A DNA stretch of 64,000 nt, taken from positions 1 to 64,000 of the forward strand of contig DHOR01000048.1 in assembly GCA_002409995.1 (NCBI GenBank), read 5' to 3'. Source of the DNA: Hungatella sp. UBA5385 (lineage in GTDB: Bacteria > Bacillota > Clostridia > Lachnospirales > Lachnospiraceae). Below are positions 1-7,428 of the stretch, piece by piece. The notes under the pieces are model-generated. The model saw only the letters and a list, made by a program, of their open reading frames with translations. It was not told where the DNA came from and did not search any database. The translations under genes were made by a program, and so were the position numbers. Every line of letters begins with the position of its first letter. The stretch's first letter is position 1.

Positions 1-68
1 GGTGTAGTTCAATGGTAGAACACTAGCCTTCCAAGCTAGATACGTGGGTTCGATTCCCATCACCCGCT
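1..68 (+). tRNA. tRNA-Gly(TCC), 5' end cut by window edge
   Basis: The anticodon arm has stem CTAGC/GCTAG and loop CTTCCAA, giving anticodon TCC. The T arm (GTGGGTTCGATTCCCAT) and the 3' acceptor strand CACCCGC with discriminator T are present. The first three acceptor bases lie before the window. No CCA is encoded. Confidence 0.96.
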
Positions 69-70
69 TT

Positions 71-144
<74 letters not shown>

Positions 145-172
145 TTTCACACCATTAACCAAAGGTGTGAAA
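145..172 (+). terminator. hairpin between tRNA-Arg and tRNA-His
   Basis: A perfect 9-bp stem (TTTCACACC / GGTGTGAAA) with a 10-nt loop follows tRNA-Arg directly. Only a short T run follows it, so it may be a weak terminator or a processing element. Confidence 0.45.
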
Positions 173-177
173 TTTAT

Positions 178-252
178 GGTGGGTATGGCGAAGTTGGTTA
201 TCGCGCCAGATTGTGGCTCTGGAGGCCCAGGGTTCGAATCCCTGTACTCACC
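178..252 (+). tRNA. tRNA-His(GTG)
   Basis: The anticodon stem CCAGA/TCTGG has loop TTGTGGC, giving anticodon GTG. The acceptor GTGGGTA pairs with TACTCAC. The extra G at position 178 pairs with C252 and matches the G-1 that is characteristic of tRNA-His. Confidence 0.97.
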
Positions 253-253
253 T

Positions 254-278
254 TTCCCTTTAAGGGAATTTTTTTTTA
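254..278 (+). terminator. terminator after tRNA-His
   Basis: A short palindrome (TTCCC / GGGAA) is followed by a run of nine T residues directly after the tRNA-His gene. This is a compact intrinsic terminator. Confidence 0.6.
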
Positions 279-289
279 TAAGGATTTAT

Positions 290-361
290 TGGGCTATCGC
301 CAAGCGGTAAGGCACAGGACTTTGACTCCTGCAGTCGTTGGTTCGAATCCAACTAGCCCAG
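290..361 (+). tRNA. tRNA-Gln(TTG)
   Basis: The acceptor TGGGCTA pairs with TAGCCCA. The anticodon stem CAGGA/TCCTG has loop CTTTGAC, giving anticodon TTG. The T arm is GTTGGTTCGAATCCAAC. No CCA is encoded. Confidence 0.97.
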
Positions 362-365
362 TACA

Positions 366-412
366 AAAAAGCAGATTATGACAGAATTTAGATTCTGTCA
401 TAATCTGCTTTT
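366..412 (+). terminator. strong terminator of the first tRNA group
   Basis: A 17-bp perfect inverted repeat (371-387 with 392-408, four-base loop) is flanked by A residues on the left and T residues on the right. It closes the Gly-Arg-His-Gln group and may act in both directions. Confidence 0.85.
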
Positions 413-458
413 GGGGTTTAATTTGTAAATTATTCTAGAAGTGATTGTTTTTTAATTC

Positions 459-487
459 TTGACATTTCTGCTTTCAAATGATATCAT
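459..487 (+). promoter_or_regulatory. sigma-A promoter of tRNA-Leu
   Basis: A perfect -35 box TTGACA (459-464), a 17-bp spacer and a -10 box TATCAT (482-487) lie 15 bp before tRNA-Leu. The upstream terminator makes tRNA-Leu a separate transcription unit. Confidence 0.8.
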
Positions 488-501
488 CTATTAGTACTTC
501 A

Positions 502-581
502 GCGGGTATGGCGGAATTGGCAGACGCGCCAGATTTAGGTTCTGGTGGGAGACCGTGCAGGTTCAAGTCCTGTTACCCGCA
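502..581 (+). tRNA. tRNA-Leu(TAG)
   Basis: The acceptor GCGGGTA pairs with TACCCGC. The anticodon stem CCAGA/TCTGG has loop TTTAGGT, giving anticodon TAG. A long variable arm (GGTGGGAGACCGT region) is typical of class II tRNAs. Confidence 0.96.
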
Positions 582-598
582 GTTTTACGAAAGATAAG

Positions 599-645
599 AA
601 AACACCGTGATTCCTTGTATTTGCAAGGTTTCACGGTGTTTTTAT
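599..645 (+). terminator. terminator after tRNA-Leu
   Basis: The inverted repeat AAAACACCGTGA / TCACGGTGTTTT has a nested CCTTG/CAAGG stem and ends in a T run. It directly follows tRNA-Leu. Confidence 0.85.
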
Positions 646-717
646 TTCGTGAGTCCTGGAATTTAGTTTTTTATAACTGTTTTTTATATACTATGCAACA
701 TGAAATACAACACAGGA

Positions 718-1314
718 TCACCGTACAGCAGTATACAACAACTCCACAATCCTATGCATATCCAGTTTCCCGCTATTCAAAAAGAGATGATAGTTATTCT
801 CATCCTTCCACTCCACCCCGGTGGTGGTAACAAAATAATTGGATCTGCGCTTGTCATAGCGCCGCAGCGTTGCTTTCGCTTCCTTTTGGGGAATCCCGTA
901 GACATCAATGGCACGCTTAATCCTGGTGTCTTGATCTGCGTGAATGAACACCTTTAGAGCACTGGTTTTGTCCTTAAGCAGCCCGGCGGCGCCTCTGCCT
1001 ATAATCACACAGGGGTTGAGGGCCAAATCCCGTATAATATTGGATTCAGTTAAGGCAAGCTTTTGGGTCATTGTTAAATCCGCCGCTTTGCCGGAGGAAA
1101 TATCAGCCAGCAGATTAAGCGTGTACAAAAAGCTTCCGGTCATGCTTTCCTCTAATTTGCTTAATTCGCTTTGTGAAAATCCGGTTTTTTCTGCTGCCAT
1201 TTCCAAGATGTCATGTCCATGGCAGGGCAACCCCAGCCGGCCGGCCAGCCGTTCGCCAATTTCACGCCCTCCGCTGGCGTATTCCCGTTCAATAGCGATA
1301 ACGCGATAATTCAT
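718..1314 (-). CDS. cytidylate kinase-like family protein
   Basis: This 198-residue protein resembles the cytidylate-kinase-like P-loop family (Cytidylate_kin_2). The N-terminus has a modified P-loop, EREYASGGREIG (about residues 9-20), and a DxxxR pair (DQDTRIKRA) sits in the lid region. Family members are predicted nucleotide or small-molecule kinases whose substrate is usually unproven, so CMP kinase activity is not assured. It is the last gene of a minus-strand cluster, 42 bp after the second ABC half-transporter, with RBS AAAGAAAGGTGATTG before ATG. Its place behind a drug-type exporter may be a resistance or stress link, but that is inference. Confidence 0.8.
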   Translation of the reverse strand: MNYRVIAIEREYASGGREIGERLAGRLGLPCHGHDILEMAAEKTGFSQSELSKLEESMTGSFLYTLNLLADISSGKAADLTMTQKLALTESNIIRDLALNPCVIIGRGAAGLLKDKTSALKVFIHADQDTRIKRAIDVYGIPQKEAKATLRRYDKRRSNYFVTTTGVEWKDENNYHLFLNSGKLDMHRIVELLYTAVR

Positions 1315-1356
1315 TCAATCACCTTTCTTTCTTGTTGTTATTTTACATAAGGTACA

Positions 1357-3159
1357 TTAAGATATCTGTTCAAACTGACTGTTATAAAGGTCTGCATAGA
1401 ATCCGCCTTTGGCAATAAGCTGGTCGTGGTCACCGCTTTCTACAATATCGCCGTCTCGCATAACCAGGATCATATCGGCATTGCGGATAGTAGAAAGCCG
1501 GTGGGCAATGACAAAGGAGGTCCTGCCTTGTGTTAATTTGTCCATGGCCTCCTGAACTATACGTTCCGTACGGGTATCCACAGAACTGGTAGCTTCGTCC
1601 AAAATCAGCAGTGGAGCGTCCTGCACCATGGCACGGGCAATGGTGATAAGCTGTTTCTGGCCCTGAGACAGGTTAGCCTTATCATTTAGTATAGTATCAT
1701 ATCCATCAGGCAGAGTCTGTATAAAATGGTGCAATCCCACTTCCTTACAGGCAGCTTCTACCGCTTCATCGGTAACTCCCTGCTGGGAATATACGATGTT
1801 TTCCTTAATGGTACCCTCAAACAGCCAGGTATCTTGCAGGACCATGCAAAACTGTTCATGGACATTTTCCCTGGTGACTTGATCAAGAGGTACGCCATCC
1901 AGCAGAATCTGTCCGCTATCCAGCTCATAGAAGCGCATCAGAAGGTTGACCATGGTTGTTTTTCCTGCGCCGGTAGGACCGACGATGGCTATTTTTTGTC
2001 CGGCCTTTACAGATGCAGAAAAGTCGTTGACAATGATTTTATCCTTGCTGTATCCAAAATGGACATGTTGGAATTCCACGTTTCCTTTTACCCGCTCCAG
2101 CTGTTTAACCTTTTCGTTTTCCTCCTTCATCTCCTCCTCACCCAGAAATTCGAACACCCGTTGACCGGCTGCTGCGGTTCGCTGTAAATTCTGAGCAGCT
2201 TGTGCAAACTGGGACAGAGGTTGGGTGAACATGCGGACATACATCATAAATGCTACAATAACACCAAAAGAAATACTTCCTTTCATAGCGAGAACTGCGC
2301 CAACCACGCACACAGCCACATAACCGAAGTTGCCGATAAAGCTCATGATAGGTGTCATTAAGCCAGACAGAAATTGGGACTTCCAGCCGCTTTCATACAG
2401 GGACTCATTAATGCCTTCAAAGACCTGTTTGGCAGCCACTCCGCCATTATAGGCTTTTACCACGTTATGACCGGAGTAAATCTCTTCAATATGTCCATTG
2501 ATATCGCCCAGGCTTTTCTGCTGTGCAACAAAATACTTCTGAGACCGGGACATAATCAGCAGCATTAAGGCGAATCCAATGAAAGTGGTAAACACAGCGG
2601 TGAGAGCCATAATCCAGTTGGTATACAGCATCATAATCAGGGAGCCAAGAAACATAGTAACAGCCCGTACCGCTGTATCAACACTTTGATTAAGGGTCTG
2701 ACCTATGGTATCGGTATCGTTGGTGACGCGGCTCAGCACATCGCCATAGCTGGTCTGATCAAAATATTTCAGAGGCAGCCGATTGATTTTTTTCGAAATA
2801 TCGGTGCGCAGACCTTGAGAAATTTTAGCCGTTACTGTGGCCATAATATAATTTTCCAACACGCTAAACAGCGCCGCCCCAGCATAGAGGAACACAAGGA
2901 TCAGGGCTGTGTGAACAACGGCCTCCATATTAATCGCTCCCAGAATGGGAACGTCATCCACCAGGGCAGGCAGCCCCCGGGATATCTCATTGGTGATGTT
3001 TTTTAGTTGATCCGGTCCTAAAATTTGCAGTGCGGAGCTTAAAGCAGCCACTACAAGAGCCAAAATAACCACGGGCATATACTGTTTACAGTATTGAATT
3101 AACTGTCCCCAAACATGGATGGTATTATTTTGTTGTTTTGATTCACTGTGTCTCTTCAC
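1357..3159 (-). CDS. ABC exporter half-transporter with consensus ATPase site (TM288/BmrD-like)
   Basis: The 600-residue protein has an N-terminal type I exporter membrane domain (about residues 25-310) and a C-terminal ATPase domain. Walker A is GPTGAGKT (394-401), the signature is an altered LSQGQ (497-501), and Walker B is LLILDE with the catalytic Glu at 522. The D-loop and H-loop (IAHRLS) are present. It pairs with the next gene: the altered signature here faces the altered Walker B there, as in heterodimeric exporters such as TM287/288. The start is GTG, overlapping the previous stop as GTGA, with RBS AAAAGGAG eight bases upstream. Such pumps usually export drugs or lipids; the substrate is unknown. 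Confidence 0.93.
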   Translation of the reverse strand: MKRHSESKQQNNTIHVWGQLIQYCKQYMPVVILALVVAALSSALQILGPDQLKNITNEISRGLPALVDDVPILGAINMEAVVHTALILVFLYAGAALFSVLENYIMATVTAKISQGLRTDISKKINRLPLKYFDQTSYGDVLSRVTNDTDTIGQTLNQSVDTAVRAVTMFLGSLIMMLYTNWIMALTAVFTTFIGFALMLLIMSRSQKYFVAQQKSLGDINGHIEEIYSGHNVVKAYNGGVAAKQVFEGINESLYESGWKSQFLSGLMTPIMSFIGNFGYVAVCVVGAVLAMKGSISFGVIVAFMMYVRMFTQPLSQFAQAAQNLQRTAAAGQRVFEFLGEEEMKEENEKVKQLERVKGNVEFQHVHFGYSKDKIIVNDFSASVKAGQKIAIVGPTGAGKTTMVNLLMRFYELDSGQILLDGVPLDQVTRENVHEQFCMVLQDTWLFEGTIKENIVYSQQGVTDEAVEAACKEVGLHHFIQTLPDGYDTILNDKANLSQGQKQLITIARAMVQDAPLLILDEATSSVDTRTERIVQEAMDKLTQGRTSFVIAHRLSTIRNADMILVMRDGDIVESGDHDQLIAKGGFYADLYNSQFEQIS

Positions 3160-4916
3160 GATACCAACTCCTTTTCACTTAATTGAGACATGGCAATTTC
3201 CTGGTACACCTTGCAGTCTTTTAGCAGCTGCTGATGCGTGCCATGACCGACAACTTTTCCTTCGTCCAGCACAAGAATCTGGTCGGCATCCATAATTGTG
3301 CCAATACGCTGGGCCACAATCATGCTGGTGACACCGGCGGTCTCCTGCTTAAGTACGCTGCGTAAAACCCTGTCAGTCTTAAAGTCCAGTGCAGAGAAGG
3401 AATCATCAAAAATATAAACTTCAGGCTTACGGCAAACCGCTCGTGCAATGGCGAGGCGCTGCTTTTGTCCGCCTGACACATTCGTTCCGCCCTGAGCGAA
3501 GAGCGCATCATAGGTGCCTTCCATTTGCTCAACGAAATCCCCACCTTGTGCTATTTGCACGGCTTGTTTTATCTCGTCTGCGCTATAGCCTGGGCCGCCA
3601 TTTTCTCCATAAGCAACGTTGGAGCTCACCGTTCCCTTAAACATGACCGCCTTTTGCGGAACATAGCCCAGTTTGTTGTACAGCGCTTCCATACTGTAGT
3701 CCTTAACATTGACTCCGTCCAGAAGAACCTCTCCCTCCGTTGCATCAAAGAAGCGTGGAAGCAGATTGATCAAGGTGGATTTGCCGCTTCCTGTGGACCC
3801 AATAAAAGCGATGGTCTCGCCTTGTTTTACTGTAAAACTTACGTTCTGCAGGACGTATTCCGCAGCTCCGGGGTATTTGAAGCTGACGTTTTTGAAAGTG
3901 ACCTCTCCCCGAACACCGGGCTTTCCATTAAGAACTTTGCCATCGACAATAGCGGATTCCGTGTCCAGCACCTCGTTGATACGCTTGGCAGAAACGCTTG
4001 CTCTGGGAAATATAATGAACAGCATCACCAGCATCATAAACGCCATAATAACCTGCATAGCATATTGGGAAAATACAACCATGTTAGAGAACAGGGGAAG
4101 TTTAGCGTCCACCTCAGCTGCCTGAATCAGGTAAGCTCCGATCCAGTATATAGCAAGGCCCAGTCCGTTGGAAATCAGATTCATAATCGGCATCATGATG
4201 GACATCAAACGACTTGTGTATAAGTTTGTATCTGTCAGCACCTTGTTAGTTCCCTCAAACTTTTCCTGTTGGTATTCTTCTGCATTATAGGCACGCACCA
4301 CCCGAAGGCCGGTGAGATTTTCTCTGGTAATACGAGTGAGATCATCGGTAAGGGTCTGCATTTTTTTGAATTTTGGTATAACCAGTACCATAATGCAGCA
4401 AACCATAACAGCTAATATCACTACAGCAATCCCAGTGGCCAACGGCCACTCAAGACCCTTGCCGGAAATCTTCACTACAGCCCAGACAGCCATAATAGGC
4501 GCTTTGACCAAAAGCTGCAAGCTCATAATAACCAGCACATAGATATTGGTAACATCATTGGTCGAGCGGGTAATAAGGCTGGAGGTGGAGAATCGGTTTA
4601 TCTCCTCCATGGAAAAGGATTCTACTTTATGAAACAACAAGCTGCGAAGCTGCCGGGAAAAAGCCGATCCAATCCGCGCTGCAAAAAAGCCCACGATAAT
4701 TGCAGCCACCAGACTGCCCAAAGCACACAACAGCATATATCCACCAGTGATCCAAATCTCTTTTATGTCACTGCCAGGGGACTGCACCAAAGTTGTAATT
4801 TGAGAAATGTAGTCGGGCAGTTTTAAGTCAAGCCAGACCTGTACCACAATGAATAAAAGGCTGATCCCAGCCTGAATCCATTCTTTTGGTTTTATGTAGC
4901 GAAGAATTTTAAGCAT
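3156..4916 (-). CDS. ABC exporter half-transporter with degenerate ATPase site (TM287/BmrC-like)
   Basis: The 586-residue protein has a six-helix exporter membrane domain (about residues 15-310), then an ATPase domain with Walker A GSTGSGKS (373-380) and canonical signature VSGGQ (480-484). Walker B is YIFDD (501-505), so Asp505 replaces the catalytic Glu. That change is typical of the degenerate half of heterodimeric exporters. It is the first structural gene after marR and is translationally coupled to its partner by a 4-bp overlap. Expression is probably set by the MarR protein, since a palindromic site and a promoter lie just upstream. Confidence 0.93.
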   Translation of the reverse strand: MLKILRYIKPKEWIQAGISLLFIVVQVWLDLKLPDYISQITTLVQSPGSDIKEIWITGGYMLLCALGSLVAAIIVGFFAARIGSAFSRQLRSLLFHKVESFSMEEINRFSTSSLITRSTNDVTNIYVLVIMSLQLLVKAPIMAVWAVVKISGKGLEWPLATGIAVVILAVMVCCIMVLVIPKFKKMQTLTDDLTRITRENLTGLRVVRAYNAEEYQQEKFEGTNKVLTDTNLYTSRLMSIMMPIMNLISNGLGLAIYWIGAYLIQAAEVDAKLPLFSNMVVFSQYAMQVIMAFMMLVMLFIIFPRASVSAKRINEVLDTESAIVDGKVLNGKPGVRGEVTFKNVSFKYPGAAEYVLQNVSFTVKQGETIAFIGSTGSGKSTLINLLPRFFDATEGEVLLDGVNVKDYSMEALYNKLGYVPQKAVMFKGTVSSNVAYGENGGPGYSADEIKQAVQIAQGGDFVEQMEGTYDALFAQGGTNVSGGQKQRLAIARAVCRKPEVYIFDDSFSALDFKTDRVLRSVLKQETAGVTSMIVAQRIGTIMDADQILVLDEGKVVGHGTHQQLLKDCKVYQEIAMSQLSEKELVS

Positions 4917-4940
4917 ATAAGTTTGTACCTCCTGTTACTA

Positions 4941-4973
4941 ATATTGTTATTATAGAATACTGTTAGCAATATG
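4941..4973 (-). promoter_or_regulatory. candidate MarR operator and promoter of the ABC exporter genes
   Basis: An imperfect palindrome has outer arms ATATTG and CAATAT and inner CTAACAG/TTATTAT parts. Read on the minus strand it overlaps a -10 box TATAAT, with a weak -35 box TTATCA 17 bp upstream. The CTAACAG element also occurs in the site before marR. Binding by the MarR protein is inferred. Confidence 0.6.
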
Positions 4974-4979
4974 ATAAAT

Positions 4980-5050
4980 AAATGCGGCCGTACTAGTGTT
5001 TTGTCCGGTTCATCTTTGCATGAACGGAACAACACACTAAGGCCGCGTTT
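4980..5050 (-). terminator. long hairpin between marR and the exporter genes
   Basis: On the minus strand, AAACGCGGCC...GGCCGCATTT brackets a nested inverted repeat containing GTTCATG and GATGAAC parts. The roughly 70-nt structure is followed by an AT-rich stretch. It starts immediately after the marR stop and should terminate or attenuate marR transcription before the exporter promoter. Confidence 0.65.
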
Positions 5051-5051
5051 A

Positions 5052-5486
5052 TTATAGTAGCTCTTTCTGTGGAAGTGCAATTTCTCCCAGCCGGCCGACA
5101 AGCCGGACATATTCCTTTGCATCCTGCTCTCCCAGTTGCTGCAGCAAATTGGCAGTATCAGCAATCACTTCACGGTAATGCCTCTCTGCAACTTCTCTGC
5201 CCTTGGCAGTAAGCCGCACGAGAATCTTTCTGCGGTCACTGGGATCAATTTGCCGTGTAATCAGTCCTTTGTTTTCCAGGCTATTTAAGGCAGCAGCCAC
5301 TCTGGCAGAGCTAACCTCCATTTCATTGCTGATTTCGCTGGGCAGCACATCTCCTTTATGGCAGTGGATAAAACGCAGCACAAAAGCTTCACCCTGTAAT
5401 GCCTCGCTAATGTTTCGATGAGACGTAACCTTCCGAAGTACTCGCATTTTATGCAAAAACTCCGCCGCCAATTCATTGTAATTCAT
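5052..5486 (-). CDS. MarR-family transcriptional regulator
   Basis: The 144-residue protein has a MarR winged helix. After an N-terminal dimerisation helix come a helix-turn-helix (EISNEMEVSSARVAAALNSL, about 54-73) and a wing with the family signature DPSDRRKILVRLT (about 82-94). It is of normal family length. It lies upstream of the ABC exporter genes and behind its own palindrome, which suggests autoregulation and repression of the exporter until a ligand binds. The start is ATG with a GGAGGGG-like RBS. Confidence 0.9.
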   Translation of the reverse strand: MNYNELAAEFLHKMRVLRKVTSHRNISEALQGEAFVLRFIHCHKGDVLPSEISNEMEVSSARVAAALNSLENKGLITRQIDPSDRRKILVRLTAKGREVAERHYREVIADTANLLQQLGEQDAKEYVRLVGRLGEIALPQKELL

Positions 5487-5512
5487 ACTGACCCCTCCTT
5501 TTTCACAATTAA

Positions 5513-5542
5513 CTAACAGTGTTACTATTGTAACTGTGTTAG
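5513..5542. promoter_or_regulatory. palindromic operator upstream of marR
   Basis: CTAACAGTGTTAC and GTAACTGTGTTAG form a 30-bp near-palindrome around TATT, 27 bp before the marR start. Size and position fit a MarR dimer site. Confidence 0.65.
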
Positions 5543-5578
5543 TATTTTAAGTCAAGAGGTATTTTTACTTATCTGAAT

Positions 5579-6319
5579 TTAAATCTTATCAGCTTTATCA
5601 ATATACCAGATTACCTGGGCACCATCTTCTCTTGTGTGCCAGCAGGCTCCTTCTAACGGTCCATCACTGGTATTATCCAAATAATACCAATCGCCAAATC
5701 CATCATCAGGATCACAGATATCACCGTCCCAGCGGTGCCAGCCTGTCATCATATATCCATCTCTGTTAAACAGGTAATAATGATTGTTAACAATACACCA
5801 TTGATTTTTCGGATAACTTCCATCTGATCTCCGGTACCAGTAGCCAATACCATCTTTTATCCAACCAGTTCTCTCTTCTAGTACCCACGTTTTCATAAAT
5901 TCTTCCGGGCTTTTATAAAATCTCTTAATACCAGAAGTGGAACTTCCCCAATCCGGCAGCTGAAAATGCGGTTTGTCCACAATTGTCTTCCAGTTTCCTC
6001 CCCATTCCAACCCAAGTGCTGCACCTATGGCACCGACTTTTTCAAAAAATTGTCCTGATTCGTTATAAGCTCCCTTACCGTCATTACGGAAGAAATCAAA
6101 AGCCGTTCCCCATTGGTGATAAGAACTGCAGGAACTGCCAGGTGCGTTTGTAACGATTTTTCCCGGCTTTGTTCTGCCTTGAGCATATAGGGCATCTTGC
6201 TCTTCTCTGGTACGCAAGGTTTCGCTGATTTTTATTTTTAATCCCTGTTTATTACATTCTTCTACCAAATGATCTGCCAGGAACTGTAAGCGGGGATGAC
6301 ATAATGTAATATCCCTCAT
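5579..6319 (-). CDS. endolysin: M15 peptidase with C-terminal cell-wall-binding repeats
   Basis: The 246-residue protein begins with an M15 (VanY/CwlK, L-alanoyl-D-glutamate type) zinc peptidase domain (about 1-145). The motifs SSYHQWGTAFDF and PHFQLPDW provide the expected His/Asp/His metal ligands. The second half (about 150-246) is rich in Trp, Tyr and Gly with repeats such as GYWYRRSDGSYP and GWHRWDGD, resembling choline/glucan-binding repeats that anchor lysins to the wall. It lies at the 3' end of the tail operon, after the holin and a terminator, and should cut peptidoglycan for release. There is no signal peptide, so holin-dependent export is expected. RBS is GGAAGGTGATTCC before ATG. 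Confidence 0.88.
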   Translation of the reverse strand: MRDITLCHPRLQFLADHLVEECNKQGLKIKISETLRTREEQDALYAQGRTKPGKIVTNAPGSSCSSYHQWGTAFDFFRNDGKGAYNESGQFFEKVGAIGAALGLEWGGNWKTIVDKPHFQLPDWGSSTSGIKRFYKSPEEFMKTWVLEERTGWIKDGIGYWYRRSDGSYPKNQWCIVNNHYYLFNRDGYMMTGWHRWDGDICDPDDGFGDWYYLDNTSDGPLEGACWHTREDGAQVIWYIDKADKI

Positions 6320-6351
6320 GGAATCACCTTCCTCTCTCTTTACCTGAATAT

Positions 6352-6376
6352 AAAAAGGTCCGGAATGTTCCGGACC
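6352..6376 (-). terminator. terminator between holin and endolysin
   Basis: On the minus strand GGTCCGGAA and TTCCGGACC form a perfect 9-bp stem with a two-base loop, followed by TTTTT. It lies in the 85-bp gap after the holin and before the endolysin, so endolysin expression would need readthrough or its own promoter. Confidence 0.7.
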
Positions 6377-6404
6377 CGGTTTAATGCTATGCCGTACTTC
6401 TGTA

Positions 6405-6881
6405 TTACTTGTTTTTTATTTCAGCGCCTGCATTGATGAGTTTTTCTGTTATAGCTAAACCTTTGATTAAAAATTCCGGCACCTCACAGCCGTATTCTAC
6501 CAGATTCTCCAGAATGCTGCGAATTTCATTAATCAGCAATGCTGCCAGAGTAAACCAACCAAGGAGTGCGACGAAGGATAAGTCTATCCCCAGAAGGTCA
6601 TATCCTAAATGGATGAACATCTCTGGGATTAAAAATGCTACCAGAATAATAATCCAGTAACCCATCTTTTTTACGATTCCAGCCAATCCAATGAGACTGG
6701 ATTCTCTTTTAGTCTTTCTTGCTTTAGCCCATCCAGTTATGTAGTCCAATACGTTGCAGAGTAAATAACCTGCAAAGATGTACCAATAGATGCCGAAGAC
6801 GGCAGTTAGTACGGTTATGGCAGCGCCTGTTATGGTGTTGTATTTGTCTATGAATTTCAGTTCTATTTTCCTCGCTTTCCA
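6405..6881 (-). CDS. phage holin (toxin secretion/lysis family) lacking a normal start codon
   Basis: The open frame encodes a holin of the Phage_holin_4 type: an N-terminal ELKFIDKYNTITGAA segment, then membrane segments (AVFGIYWYIFAGYLL, YWIIILVAFLIPEMF, FVALLGWFTLAALL) and the family ending AITEKLINAGAE. The family-like sequence runs about 36 codons upstream of the first in-frame TTG (6749), yet no ATG, GTG or TTG exists there. An out-of-frame ATG lies at 6882, needing a +1 shift. An RBS-like GCGAGG precedes the first family-like codons. The start codon may have been lost or a frameshift introduced; translation from 6749 would remove the first membrane helix. Confidence 0.75.
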   Translation of the reverse strand, partial: WKARKIELKFIDKYNTITGAAITVLTAVFGIYWYIFAGYLLCNVLDYITGWAKARKTKRESSLIGLAGIVKKMGYWIIILVAFLIPEMFIHLGYDLLGIDLSFVALLGWFTLAALLINEIRSILENLVEYGCEVPEFLIKGLAITEKLINAGAEIKNK

Positions 6882-6918
6882 TTAATTTACAACATTAATT
6901 CTTTTTATATTATAATTT

Positions 6919-7428
6919 TCAATCTGTTAAAAACCTTAAATTATTAAAAGTCCACTTTCCACCTGGATAATCTCCATCAGGTGGATCAAAGCTGCCAGAT
7001 AAAGATATATATGCATGCTCGTTAATACCAGATACATCTAATGCCACTGTTCCCGAAACATGCCAGCTTGCACCTGAACTTCCTACGCCTAATGTATAAT
7101 TATATGAGCTTTTTACTTTGTCTCTAGTAAATGTGGTTTTGTATAAAACAATACCGAAACTGGCTCTATAATCTCCTCTGCTGACTTCCCAATCTACTAA
7201 TATTCTCTTAAATGGCGTTAGATTAATACTTCTAGTTGACATTGCCGATGCACTGCCACTACGCAAACAAGTACCCGTTACACCATTAGAGGCAACTGAA
7301 ATAGAAGTCTCAGTATAACCTGTACCCCATATTTCCCGATTAGGCCCGATATTTAGGAACCCTCCGCTCAGCAGTTGCGAAAAATTCCCATTTAAAAAGC
7401 CACCTGTCCCTGAGCCAGATAAGAATAG
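6919..7428 (-). CDS. tail-fibre C-terminal part in the -1 frame
   Basis: This 169-codon open frame has no upstream ATG and overlaps the last 12 codons of the tail-fibre gene in the -1 frame. Its translation runs GTGGFLNGNFSQLLSGGFLN, then a beta-rich region (about 115 residues) rich in Gly, Ser and aromatic residues, as in receptor-binding tips. It probably continues the upstream fibre protein, reached by a -1 shift at a run of five T before the TAA stop, or split off by mutation. The first usable codon on its own is TTG at 7266, with no good RBS. The binding target is unknown. Confidence 0.6.
   Translation of the reverse strand, partial: LFLSGSGTGGFLNGNFSQLLSGGFLNIGPNREIWGTGYTETSISVASNGVTGTCLRSGSASAMSTRSINLTPFKRILVDWEVSRGDYRASFGIVLYKTTFTRDKVKSSYNYTLGVGSSGASWHVSGTVALDVSGINEHAYISLSGSFDPPDGDYPGGKWTFNNLRFLTD

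Noticed and set aside
366..412. Attachment site next to the tRNA genes
   Set aside because: The long inverted repeat is a terminator, and no duplicated tRNA end or integrase was found near the tail locus.
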